A DNA stretch of 64,000 nucleotides from positions 843,183-907,182 of the forward strand of contig JAGFNQ010000863.1 of NCBI GenBank assembly GCA_024364735.1. Reading direction: 5' to 3'. Position 1 is the stretch's first letter; the number at the start of each line of letters is the position of its first letter. A program made the position numbers and the translations under genes. A model generated the notes under the pieces. That model was given only the letters and a program-made list of their open reading frames with translations. It made no database searches and was not told where the DNA came from. Of the stretch, positions 47,864 through 58,940 are shown piece by piece. This stretch comes from Boesenbergia rotunda (taxonomy: Eukaryota > Streptophyta > Magnoliopsida > Zingiberales > Zingiberaceae).

Positions 47864-48197
47864 GATCTCCTGCGGACCGCATGCGGATCGCGCCAGACCG
47901 ATCAGGGAGTTCCCTGATCGGTCTGAGGTGTTAAGCTCCCGTGTCCCAACTCGCCGGCGCCTCCGATCGTCAATCGGACACCAGCGGCGGCCGAAGGCCG
48001 CCGCCCCCGAACAAAACTATAACCCAAGGGAGTGCGATGAACTCTAGGGGTAGCGGTGAACCCGTCGGCGCCAGTGAACCCAGTGGTAGCGGTGAACCCG
48101 TCGACGACTGAACGGTCAAGAGGACCGATCAGGCAAGTTCTGATCGGTCAGGGGGACCGATCAGGCAACATGGTCCTAACGCGGTCCGCACCTGATC
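47864..48197. mobile_element. MITE-like element with TGCGGACCGC inverted ends
   Basis: The left end GATCTCCTGCGGACCGC (47864-47880) and the right end GCGGTCCGCACCTGATC (48181-48197) are inverted repeats with about three mismatches. The interior holds several GACCGATCAGG repeats and no coding domain. The target duplication is unclear. Confidence 0.55.

Positions 48198-48202
<5 letters not shown>

Positions 48203-48242
<40 letters not shown>
48203..48242. repeat. (TA)n microsatellite
   Basis: 40-bp pure TA run directly after the MITE-like right end. Confidence 0.95.
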
Positions 48243-48243
<1 letters not shown>

Positions 48244-48309
48244 CTTGACCCGATTATGAGCCTAAGTTGATCCCGACTTCAATCTATGTCAACAATTGAG
48301 CAGCAATAC

Positions 48310-49423
48310 TGATCCTGTCGCCGAGCGTAGTGGAGCCGCAACCGGATGACGGTGTAGCGATGAGTGACGTGGATGCCGACGGGACGTCCTCGCGCAGAAT
48401 GACGGCGTCGTAGGGGGTGTCCTCCGACCGAACGGAAGTGGATGTCGCCTGGTGCACGGCCGACCGGATGGATGATGTAGCCGTCAAGTGGAACTTCCGA
48501 CTGGATGAATAAGGATCTCTGCCGAGTGGAAATTCCGGCCGGACAGTTAATGTTGCTACTGCAAGGTGGATCTCCGACTGGATGACCTGAACCTGCTGGA
48601 GAAGATGACCGTTAGCAACCTAGCCGGGAGACGTCCCGGCAAGGCCCTCCGACGGTCAAGTCAGTACTCCGATGAACAGGAAAAATGATGCAGTATGCAG
48701 ACGAGGGGCTTCGTGCGCGCGTACCTGATAATGAGGAGGGGAGGGGCTTATATAGCCGGGGAAAAGGACCAAGTCTGACCTGTGTCAGGATTCTCTGACC
48801 TGGTCGAGGAATATTCCCAGATTGTCTGCCGGGTGTCAGGATTCTCTGACGGAGTCAGGAGATATTGTATGATTCTGTCGATTTGTAGCCAACCTTCCTT
48901 GTCGTATACTCTTTGTCTTATGTGAGGACACAGACAGGTGGACGGCGCCGCCTGACACCAACGGCGTGACAGGGCGGCGTGCCAGGGAGTGTCAGTTCAC
49001 ATAAATGGTGACAGCCAGTTATCTGCAGCGGGTGCAGGTGTGTTTTGTCTTTACCCCAGGGTGATTCCGAGAGAGTGCCCGAGTGGGCACAGGGCGTGCA
49101 AGCCTGGGGGGACTATGTATGTGAAGGGTCGCCGGGCGGATGCACCCGAACGATTAGGCGTGTAGCCCTTATGTGGCCGAGCGGCCGTACCCGACTGAAC
49201 GATTAGGCGCGTAACCCTTATGTGGCCGAGCGGCAGTACCCGACTGAACGATTAGGCGCGTAGCCCTTATGTGGCCGAGCGGCAGTACCCGACTGGCTGG
49301 CATAGACCCTGGGTCCGGCTAGGGTGTCCAGCTGGCTACCCGCACAATGACGTGGACCCTGAAGTCAGCCAGGCCGTTTGCCACGTTGGCTGTCCGTACG
49401 GTGCCAAAGATAGGGCGGGATCA
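48310..49423 (-). repeat. 3' LTR (element orientation)
   Basis: 1114 bp, starting TGATCCTGTCGCCGAGCG and ending GGGCGGGATCA in plus-strand reading. It contains a threefold CGATTAGGCG(C/T)GTA...CCCTTATGTGGCCGAGCGG module at about 49150-49280 and a TTATATAGCC box near 48750. It holds about 104 bp near 48465-48590 that the other LTR lacks. Confidence 0.93.
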
Positions 49424-49440
49424 ATAGCCTTCCCCTCAAG
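49424..49440 (-). other. Polypurine tract
   Basis: On the minus strand, TTGAGGGGAAGGCTAT lies directly before the 3' LTR, as expected for plus-strand priming in LTR elements. Confidence 0.75.
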
Positions 49441-50285
49441 TCTAGTCGAAGGAGGCGATCAGTCCGACTGACTGGACTGCAGGTGTGTACAACCATTCCG
49501 CGGCCGAGCGATTTTGCCCTTTTAATATCTGGCCGGCTTAACACGATGCTCAACAGCTGGGGCTGTGTATGTCTGCCTTGCCTGGGCGGAAAAAGATTGT
49601 TAGTCGAGAGGGGCGTGGGCCGCCACGCACCCTTCTTTTTTAACGAGGCCGTCCGGCTGGACGAAGCATGATAGGGGAGCGTGGGCCGCCACGCATCCCC
49701 GACTAGCCATTGATATGATGAAGATGTCCGGGCGGAATAAGATTTTGACCGGAGGAACGTGGGCCGCCACGTCCTCGTAAATTATTAATGCGTCCGACCG
49801 GACGAATGTTGTTAGTCGATGAGAGGTATGCTGAACACGTTTGGGCGGGAGAATGTTTGCCTTAAGTCGCAAGAAATGCGGAGTGTCACGCGCCCCAAGA
49901 CGATTTTCTCGGGATAGTCCGAGTCAGCCAATTAATGGAGACGTGACATTCTAAGTCGAATGAGGTGATGTGATATGCCCGATGCGACCGGCGCCATAAC
50001 GGCATCACCTCAGCTTTAATGAACCGGGCCACGTAGCGCACGCTGACTGGCCGACCGGGATGCAGTTTATCCCCATGATTACGAGTTTTTAATGGCCATT
50101 AACGCGCGTAATTCTTTCCGCCACGCGGCCGCTTCCAGTTGGCCGATACGACGACGCACCCTGCCGCCGCAGCAGGCGACGTCAGTGCCTGCGGCGCGTC
50201 TTTTCGAGGTTGATCGTGGGACGCCTCAACGGCATGGATGAGGCGATCTCCGTACACGTGGACCGCCATCGGACGGTCTCCCTTC
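49441..50285. mobile_element. Retrotransposon non-coding spacer upstream of the antisense gene
   Basis: GC-rich spacer with four diverged copies of GTGGGCCGCCACG(C/T) at about 49616-49770. These share the GGGCCGCCACG core with the 165-bp array at 53.1-55.0 kb. No protein domain is present. Its right part probably acts as promoter for the antisense gene. Confidence 0.55.
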
Positions 50286-50293
50286 TTCCGGCC

Positions 50294-50306
50294 TAGCTAT
50301 AAATAG
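50294..50306 (+). promoter_or_regulatory. TATA box of the antisense gene
   Basis: GCTATAAATAGG is a near-perfect plant TATA box. It is followed about 30 bp later by a pyrimidine-rich CTCATTTGCTCTTCACTG start region, and the gene's ATG is at 50484. It is on the strand opposite to gag-pol. Confidence 0.7.
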
Positions 50307-50483
50307 GCCTCCACACTCGCCGAAACCCTCATTTGCTCTTCACTGTTCTCTTCTCTAACTAGGTGCTTCTCGCTCCTCGCCGCCGTCTTCGCGTGTCGCC
50401 GCCCTCGTGCTTCTCCGTCGGTTAATCCTTTCCGCCACCACCTACGGTCAGATTCTCCCTTTTCTTCCCTCTCTTTCTGCTCC

Positions 50484-52764
50484 ATGGCTGCCTCTGCGTG
50501 GTATACCTCGGTCGAGTCTTCCCTTCACGACGAGACCGTCTCCGACCTCCGACTGGCCTACGACATCCCTGAAAACTACCACATTGCCGTTCCTACAAAG
50601 GCTGACAGGCCACACAAGCCCCCGGCCGGCTTCTTTGTGTTTTTCCGGGACCAACATATGTCTGGCCTGCGCTACCCTCTTCATCCCTTTATTGCAGACT
50701 TCTGTAACTTCTTCCATGTTCCTATCTTCCAGCTTTCTCCCAACGCCATTCGCATATTGTGTAACATAATAGTTCTCTTTACGCTTTACCGAGTCCCCCT
50801 CCGACCGGAGGTTCTTTATTTCTTTTATTACCCGAAGAAACAGGAGGCCGGGAATTTCTTTCTCCAAGCCCGGGCCAAATTATCCATAGTGGAGAATATT
50901 CCTTCCTCGAATAAGGGATGGAAAACCCATTTCTTCTTCATAAGCCCTCCGACCAGCCCTGGGTTCCCGATCGGATGGGTCGAAGACATGCCCCCTATAG
51001 CTCCCTTAAGAAACTTTAAAACCGACCCCTTATTTATAAGGGCTGCTTCTCTACTCGGTGGCCTCCACTTCGACGGCATGAAACTTCTCAACGACGCCGT
51101 CTTGTACATATTTGGGCTAAGCCGAGTGCCTGCCGCCCTGCCCGGCACCTTCTGTAAGTCATTTTTTGTTTCGTACTTCTTTCTCCCTAACTCAACATCT
51201 TCTGATTTTGCAGCCGAGATGATGTGGGAAGCGGCCCTCGATGAGGCCCTGGGCCTGGATGACGAAGAATTAAACGCCCGGGCGGCCGAACAACTGCGTC
51301 TACGCCAGGCCAGTCTGCCCGACCAACCTACGATTCCTGAGAGCGCGGAGCCCGCCCCTCAGGCTCCTTCTGCCCAGCCAGCGGCGACTGGCTCTAGGGA
51401 TCCGGTCGGCTCATCAAAATCTTCTGCCCCGGCAAAATCCTCCGGCAAGCAGAAGGTTCAGCCTTCCATGCAGAAGTCTCTGCCTTCCAAGCGGAAGGCC
51501 AGCGCTTCTATCCGTATAGAGGAACCGACAGAAGTAGGCCGGTCCTCTTCTGACTCTCCCGACCCGGAACCTTTGCAGAGGCGCCCGAGGACTTCAGCGA
51601 CGGGCTCTCCCTCTCAACCTGCAGAGGCAACTGCCAGCCCGGCTAGAGCGAGCCGGTCAGCTGATGCACCGGGTTCGTCTCGTTCGGGGGAACGGCGTTC
51701 GCAGCCGTGTGGCTATGGCGTATATCTCCCCTCGGTCGACCCAGCGACCCCCTTCGAAGTCCAGCAGCGGCTTACCCTTTACGGGGAATTGGCAGACTGC
51801 TGGGAGCAGGGTATGAGGGAGGGGACTTCCAGACCCCCGATCCGACTGGCAGACCAATTCCTTCAGGACGCTACGCATGTAAGTCGGATGCTTCGATGCT
51901 TAATCACCTTGCTTCTTTCTAACATTTTTATTGTAGTTTTGGGCCTCCTGCTCGAGCGTCGCCTATTCCTTGGTTATCAACACCAGGGGACGCCGAGCGG
52001 CCGAGCGGCGGCTCGCGGAATTGGAGCTCCGCCAGGCGCACGCTAACTTACCGGCCGGCAAAGAGGGTACAGCTATTCTCCGTTCGGAGATACTGGACCT
52101 TAAGGAGAAACTCCGTTCCGCCGAGGCACGACTGACGGAGGAAACCACCCGAGCGGAGGCAGCCGAGCGGGCGTATGCCTGATCTTCCTCCCTGCACGCG
52201 ACCCTTGAGCAGGAGAGGAAGAAGGCTCTGATTATGCAGCGCCGTGCCCGATTGGACCTCGACAAGAAGGCTGTCGAGGCCCAAGCCCTGAAGGCGGAAC
52301 TAGACAAGATGATGAAGTCTTCGGAGGAGCTCCGGGCAACCCTCAGCGAAAAAGAGCAAGAACTGGCGACTCGGGAGTCGGACTTGAATGCCAAAGAGAA
52401 GGCTTTAGACATACGAGGAGACGAGCTCCATTTGTCTGAAGGACTGCTGGCCTCTCAAGCCGTTGCTCTGGAGGAGAAGGATAAGGAGCTAGCTAACCTC
52501 CGGGCGGAGATTGACAGCCTGAAGCTGCATCAAGAAGGCGAGCCCGCCCGGATGGACGCACATCGCTTGGCTTACATCAATTCTAAAGAGTTCGGCAAGC
52601 AGTTGGGCAAGCGGACATCTGGCATGTTCAAGATGGGCTTAGAAAGCGCTGTTCTGCAGCTCCAAGAGAGCGGCCATCTGCCTGCCGACCTTCCTATCAA
52701 TGCCGTCCAAGTGAGCCGGGTCAAGGAGCTGCTACCCAAAGACTTCTTCCAGCCTTTTACCTAA
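50484..52764 (+). CDS. Antisense spliced gene of the retrotransposon (PF04195-like 'putative gypsy type transposon' protein)
   Basis: The gene runs opposite to gag-pol. Three exons are inferred: 50484-51153, 51214-51878, 51937-52764, with GTAAGT donors and TTTTGCAG or TATTGTAG acceptors. Exon 1 carries the conserved plant retroelement domain: ENYHIAVPTKADRPHKPP, GFFVFFRDQHMSGLRYPLHP, FIADFCNFFHVPIFQLSPN, FFYYPKKQEAGNFFLQAR. Exon 2 is acidic then Ser/Pro/Ala-rich and low in complexity. Exon 3 is a long coiled coil (RRAAERRLAELELRQ; LSEKEQELATRESDLNAKEK) ending LLPKDFFQPFT. An in-frame TGA at 52180 interrupts the coiled coil, and the frame continues open beyond it. Intron 1 is 60 bp, a multiple of three without a stop. 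Biochemical function is not known for this family. Confidence 0.75.
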
Positions 52765-53109
52765 ATGTTAACCGTGTAATCCTAAGCCGCCGGTTGGGGC
52801 TCTTCTTTTTGTAATGCTTCCGAGTCAATCAGCAATGAAGAGTATTTTCCTTTAACGAGTTATTTTAGATATTAAGTAGATGTTGCCCGACCAGAGAGCC
52901 GAACTAAGCGCGGGATAATGGTTGTCAGGTAGCCGACCGGTTGATCTGACTAAGGTGTGAGTCACCCCGCGCCCGGTCAGGGAACTAAGCTACTTTAGAG
53001 AAATGGCTGTGTAAGCTAGCCGACTGATTGGTGGTCCTTCCCGAGGGATGTGGATCGCCACACGCCCGGTCAGAGAGCTAAACTAAGGAATCCGGCCAAG
53101 TAGAAGCCC
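52765..53109. mobile_element. Retrotransposon spacer between antisense gene and tandem array
   Basis: Contains diverged single copies of the CGCCACACGCCCGGTCAG module that precede the regular array. No coding domain is seen. Confidence 0.5.
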
Positions 53110-55010
53110 CTGGTCGGGGGTTCGGCCTACGGGATGTGGATCGCCACACGCCCGACCGAATTCTGATACGCGCTTCTGGGCGGGCTGATGTTTTAATCAG
53201 TCGTCGCCTCAGGCTTCCAAAGGGAACCAACCTTCTGCGTGGGTCGCCACGCCTCCGGTCGGGAACCGCTTTAGGCTTCCGGATGGGCCAATCTTCCACG
53301 TGGGCCGCCACGCTTCCGACCGGGAACCAGTCCAGGCTTCCGGATGGGCCAATCTTCCACGTGGGCCGCCACGCTTCCGACCGGGAACCAGTCCAGGCTT
53401 CTGAGTGGGCTGACGCTTTAAGTCAGTCGCCGACTCAGGCTTCCAAAGGGCACCAACCTTCTGCGTGGGTCGCCACGCCTCCGGTCGGGAACCGCTTTAG
53501 GCTTCCGGATGGGCCAATCTTCCACGTGGGCCGCCACGCTTCCGACCGGGAACCAGTCCAGGCTTCCGAGTGGGCTGACGCTTTAAGTCAGTCGCCGACT
53601 CAGGCTTCCAAAGGGCACCAACCTTCTGCGTGGGTCGCCACGCCTCCGGTCGGGAACCGCTTTAGGCTTCCGGATGGGCCAATCTTCCACGTGGGCCGCC
53701 ACGCTTCCGACCGGGAACCAGTCCAGGCTTCCGAGTGGGCTGACGCTTTAAGTCAGTCGCCGACTCAGGCTTCCAAAGGGCACCAACCTTCTGCGTGGGT
53801 CGCCACGCCTCCGGTCGGGAACCGCTTTAGGCTTCCGGATGGGCCAATCTTCCACGTGGGCCGCCACGCTTCCGACCGGGAACCAGTCCAGGCTTCCGGA
53901 TGGGCCAATCTTCCACGTGGGCCGCCACGCTTCCGACCGGGAACCAGTCCAGGCTTCCGAGTGGGCTGACGCTTTAAGTCAGTCGCCGACTCAGGCTTCC
54001 AAAGGGCACCAACCTTCTGCGTGGGTCGCCACGCCTCCGGTCGGGAACCGCTTTAGGCTTCCGGATGGGCCAATCTTCCACGTGGGCCGCCACGCTTCCG
54101 ACCGGGAACCAGTCCAGGCTTCCGAGTGGGCTGACGCTTTAAGTCAGTCGCCGACTCAGGCTTCCAAAGGGCACCAACCTTCTGCGTGGGTCGCCACGCC
54201 TCCGGTCGGGAACCGCTTTAGGCTTCCGGATGGGCCAATCTTCCACGTGGGCCGCCACGCTTCCGACCGGGAACCAGTCCAGGCTTCCGAGTGGGCTGAC
54301 GCTTTAAGTCAGTCGCCGACTCAGGCTTCCAAAGGGCACCAACCTTCTGCGTGGGTCGCCACGCTCCGGTCGGGAACCGCTTTAGGCTTCCGGATGGGCC
54401 AATCTTCCACGTGGGCCGCCACGCTTCCGACCGGGAACCAGTCCAGGCTTCCGAGTGGGCTGACGCTTAAGTCAGTCGCCGACTCAGGCTTCCAAAGGGC
54501 ACCAACCTTCTGCGTGGGTCGCCACGCCTCCGGTCGGGAACCGCTTTAGGCTTCCGGATGGGCCAATCTTCCACGTGGGCCGCCACGCTTCCGACCGGGA
54601 ACCAGTCCAGGCTTCCGAGTGGGCTGACGCTTTAAGTCAGTCGCCGACTCAGGCTTCCAAAGGGCACCAACCTTCTGCGTGGGTCGCCACGCCTCCGGTC
54701 GGGAACCGCTTTAGGCTTCCGGATGGGCCAATCTTCCACGTGGGCCGCCACGCTTCCGACCGGGAACCAGTCCAGGCTTCCGAGTGGGCTGACGCTAAGT
54801 CAGTCGCCGACTCAGGCTTCCAAAGGGCACCAACCTTCTGCGTGGGTCGCCACGCCTCCGGTCGGGAACCGCTTTAGGCTTCCGGATGGGCCAATCTTCC
54901 ACGTGGGCCGCCACGCTTCCGACCGGGAACCAGTCCAGGCTTCCGAGTGGGCTGACGCTAAGTCAGTCGCCGACTCGGGCTTCTGGAGGGTATGACGCGT
55001 CAGCCTGCGT
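53110..55010. repeat. Higher-order tandem array, 165-bp unit, about 10 copies
   Basis: The anchor GGGCACCAACCTTCTGCG recurs at about 53447, 53612, 53777, 54003, 54168, 54333, 54497, 54661 and 54823, preceded by a diverged copy at 53220. Each 165-bp unit has three related modules that all begin CAGGCTTCC (or TAGGCTTCC): about 61, 42 and 62 bp. One unit carries an extra 61-bp module (about 53883-53943) and the first lacks the 42-bp one. Units from 54.3 kb on lose single bases (GCTTTAAG to GCTTAAG to GCTAAG; CGCCTCCGG to CGCTCCGG). 165 is divisible by three and the unit has no stop in one plus frame, which creates long spurious ORFs. The array lies between pol and the antisense gene. Confidence 0.93.
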
Positions 55011-55112
55011 CCCGTCCAGGTATGACTTGCCTTGTATGGCCGACCGGCAGTTTTCGGTCGGGAGAGCCTTTCGTTATAGCTAGAATGCGGCGTTTTACAA
55101 GATTGCATCACT

Positions 55113-58098
55113 CTAGGGCTCTCTGTACATTTGCAAGTGTAGGGCACTCCACGGTCGGTCAAGCCTCTTTCCATGTTCATCCTCCAAGTAGTAAGCGCCT
55201 GAATGCAATTTCTGCACTATCTTGAAGGGTCCGCCCCACTGTGGTTGTAATTTGTTAACATCACCGACCGGCTTTATACGTTTCCAGACTAGGTCCCCGG
55301 CGTGAAACGAGCGCGGCAACACCTTCTGGTCGTACCTTTGTTTCATACGCTGACGGTACGTGAACATCCGGGCGGCTGCTTTTTCCCGGACTTCCTCTAT
55401 GAGGTCAAGCTCTAAGCGCCTTCTTTCATCATTCCCTTCATCATAGCTTAACCGCCTGTCGGATTCACAACCGACCTCGACCGGCACCACCGCCTCGCTG
55501 CCATAGACGAGGTGGAAAGGCGTCTGCCCGGTCGCCTCTCTGGGTGTGGTTCTGCTCGCCCAAAGGACCCCGGGCAGCTGCTCTACCCAGTTGGTTCCTG
55601 CATGATCCAGCTTTGTTTTGAGCCCTCTCAAGATTTCCCGGTTGGTGACTTCTGCCTGGCCGTTGCTCTGTGGATACGCCACAGATGTAAAAGCCTGATG
55701 GATGCCGTATGTCGAGCACCATTCTTTGATTTTCTTCCCTTGAAACTGCCGACCGTTGTCAGAAACCAACTTGTGGGGGATCCCGTATCTGCATAGAATG
55801 TTTTGCCACAAGAACTTAATCACCGCCTGCTCGGTGATCCTAGCCAGCGCCTCTGCTTCCACCCATTTAGAGAAGTAATCCACCGCGACCAACAAGAACT
55901 TCTTCTGGGCGGGGGCGATCGGAAACGGACCTACGATATCCATGCCCCATTGGTCAAACGGGCAAGAGACAGCAGATGTCTTCATTACTTCGGTTGGCCG
56001 GTGTGGCAGGCACTGGTGTTTCTGACATGAGATGCATGTTGCGGCCAACCGGTCGGCATCCTTCTGTAAAGTTGGCCAATAATACCCGGCCAACAGAGCC
56101 TTCCGGGCGGTGGCTCTACCCCCTGAATGATTACTGCAGACCCCCATATGGACCTCTCGGAGCACATAATCTGCGTCTTCACCGCCAAGGCATTTGAGCA
56201 ATGGCCGGGCGTGAGCCCGTTTATAGAGGACATCTCCGACCATAGTGTATTGCGCGGCTCTCTTTCTGAACAGCCGAGCCTCCTCCCGGTCGGATGGTAC
56301 TTCTCCCCTGGTCAAGAATGCAATCAATGGAGTTCTCCAATCGGTCTCCAATTCGATCTCTGCTTGCTGCTCGATTTGCATGACGAATAAAGCATGGCAG
56401 GCCGGCCGAGGGATCACCCAAGCTCCGACTGCGCTAGCTAATTTGGCTAGCTCATCCGCTTTCAAGTTGCTTTCCCGAGGGATCTTCTGTAAGAGTACCT
56501 CCCTGAAACCCGCCTTCAGCTGTTCATAGGCATCGATGTACTCTTGCAGCCGGTTGCTGTTGACTTCGAAATTACCGGCCAGTTGCTGTATAGCAAGTTG
56601 CGAATCTGAGTATAGCCACACCCGGGTGGCGCCGACATGCCGGGCGGCTTGCAGACCGGCTATAAGTGCTTCATATTCAGCTTCATTATTCGTCGCCTTG
56701 TGTTCTAATCGCACGGACAGGTGTAGCCGTTCTTCTTCGGGTGAAACCATGAGAACGCCGATTCCGCTTCCTTGCCGAGAGGATGCCCCATCAACGTACA
56801 CCTTCCATACGCCCTCGGCCTCATCGGGATGCAATTCCGTGAGAAAATCGGCTAAGGCTTGCGCCTTGATAGCCGGCCGGGGTTGATATTGTATGTCATA
56901 CTCGCTCAGCTCAGTTGTCCACTTGACTAGCCGCCCTGAGGCGTCTGGGTTTGTGAGCACCCGACCCAAGTTACTGTTAGTCAATACAGTAATTGGGTGA
57001 GATAAGAAATATGGTCTGAGTCGCCGGGCGGCTAAGAACAGTATGTAGCCCAATTTTTCGAGTGTCGTGTACCGACACTCGGCTCCTTTAAATAAGTGGG
57101 CAAAGAAGTACACCGGCCTTTGCTCAGTTTTTTCTTGCCGGGCCAACACCATGCTGCCCGAGTCGGAGGAAGCTGCCAAGTATACATATAAATTCTCATT
57201 CGGCTCCGGCCGGGCGAGTGTCGGTAGCTCAGACAGATAAGCTTTCAGCTCCTCGAAGGCCCTGTCACATTCTTCGTCCCACTGAAATTTGGTGGCCCGG
57301 CGTAATGTCTTAAAGAATGGCAGACCCCGTTCGGCTGACCGGGAAATGAATCTTGACAATGCCGTTATCCGTCCGATCAGCCGTTGAGCCTCTCTGAGAT
57401 TCCTTGGAGCCGGCATCTCCATGATGGCATTTACTTTGCCCGGATTTGCTTCGATTCCCCGCTCGGTGACTATATAACCGAGGAACTTCCCGCTTCGAGC
57501 CCCGAATAGACATTTGGCCGGATTAAGCTTCAGGCCAAACCGCCGCAGAGTTTGGCAAGTTTCTTCAATGTCGGGGATTATTCTTCCGCCCGGGCGGTCT
57601 TGATCAGAATATCGTCGACGTATACTTCGACGTTACGCCCCATTTGCGACCGGAACACCTTGTTCATCATTCTTTGGTAGGTGGCGCCCGCATTCTTGAG
57701 GCCAACGGCATGACGGTGTAGCAGTAGGTGCCGTCAGCCGTGACAAAGCTAACCTTCTCTTGGTCGGCAGCTGCCAGCGGGACTTGGTGGTACCCCTGGT
57801 ACGCATCCAGCATTGATATGAACTCGCTGCCGGCCGTCGAGTCTACCATTTGATCGATCCGTGGAAGTGGGTAGCAATCCTTCGGGCATGCACGATTGAG
57901 GTCTCGGAAATCAATGCATACCCGCCACTTGTCGTTGGGTTTGGCCACCAGCACCACATTCGCCAGCCAGGCCGGGAACTGAACTTCCCGGATGTGTCCT
58001 GCTTCCAACAGTCTTTCTACTTCCGCCCGGATGACTTGATTCTGGCGGCGCTGCGATCCCTTTTCCGTTGCTTTACTGGCCGCGCGCCCGGGTAACAT
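55113..58098 (-). pseudogene. Ty3/gypsy pol: reverse transcriptase, RNase H, integrase (frameshifted)
   Basis: The reverse transcriptase part (58098-57667) has VLVAKPNDKWRVCIDFRDLN, CPKDCYPLPRID and LDAYQGYHQV. The frame breaks at about 57701-57706 (after YTVMPL) and again at about 57578-57584, with the YVDD catalytic motif read in the shifted frame between them. The long frame 57422-55113 contains RNase H (KVYVDGASSRQGSGIGVL; NNEAEYEALIAGL; SDSQLAIQQL), an HHCC zinc finger (CISCQKH) and integrase DDE residues (WGMDIVGPFPIAP; LVSDNGRQF; NGQAEVTNREI). The C-terminus ends near LDRPWSALHLQMYREP. The polyprotein enzymes copy and integrate the element. The breaks are single missing bases. Confidence 0.88.
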
Positions 58099-58891
58099 GG
58101 AGCTGGTGTTCCGCGACTTCCGGTCGGACCCCCTTCAAATCTTTCGCCGACCAGGCGAATACGTCTTGATTTCGAGCGAGGGAGTCGATTAGGGATTGCT
58201 TCAGCTCCTCAGGAAGTCCTGCAGCAATTTGTATCTTGGTATCTTCCCTACCGGGCAAAAGTTGTACCTCCTCTTTGTCCTCCCGCAATTCTGCCCAAGG
58301 GGAGGCTTGCACCATGTTGCAGCTGCTACCTGCCCGCCTTGCCTTTTGACCTCCCGAGCGGACATCATCAGCATAGCAGCGCCGGGCCACGGTCTGATTG
58401 CCCTTCACCTCGCCGACTCTGTCGCCGACCGGAAACTTCACCTTGAGGTAGTAGGTGGAGACTACCGCTTTAAATTCGTTGAGAGCCGGTCGACCGAGAA
58501 TGGCGTTGTAGGCAGCTGGGGCATCCACAATCAGAAATGTGGTCCATCGGGTTCTCTTGAGTGGCTCCTCTCCAAGTGAGACGGCCAGCCGTATCTGTCC
58601 GATCGGCTGTACTTCGTTCCCCGTAAATCCGAACAGGGGAGTAGCCACCAACTCTAGCTGCGATAATTCAATTTGCAGTTGATCGAAAGCTCGTTTATAT
58701 AAAATGTTTACCGAGCTGCCGGTGTCCACAATGGTGCGGTGGACTTCGTAGTTGGCGATGACAGCCGTGATGACCAGCGGGTCATCGTGCGGCACCTCCA
58801 ATCCTTGTAAATCCTGCGGCCCCCAGCTGATTTGGGGCCCTTGAGCTTGAGAGGTGCTGACTCCGACTTGGTGAATTTTCAGTCGGCGCAC
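58073..58891 (-). pseudogene. Ty3/gypsy aspartic protease region
   Basis: Contains the active-site IVDTGSSVNILY near 58715, the flap-like LFGFTGNEV, and AILGRPALNEFKAVVSTYYL. It lies between gag and reverse transcriptase. Its frame differs from both neighbours, again through single-base losses (about 58921 and 58080-58095), so the polyprotein as written is not continuous. Confidence 0.85.
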
Positions 58892-58940
58892 CTGCGTCTT
58901 TCTGGCTCGGTTGGAGTCGCCCCGGTCGGACCGCCGGAAA

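Noticed and set aside
49140..49290. CRISPR-like array (three CGATTAGGCG... repeats)
   Set aside because: This is a plant nuclear LTR; the repeats are an internal LTR tandem module without unique spacers.
53136..54877. Genes encoded by the long frames in the 165-bp array
   Set aside because: The frames exist because the repeat unit is a multiple of three without stops; there is no promoter, start context or domain.
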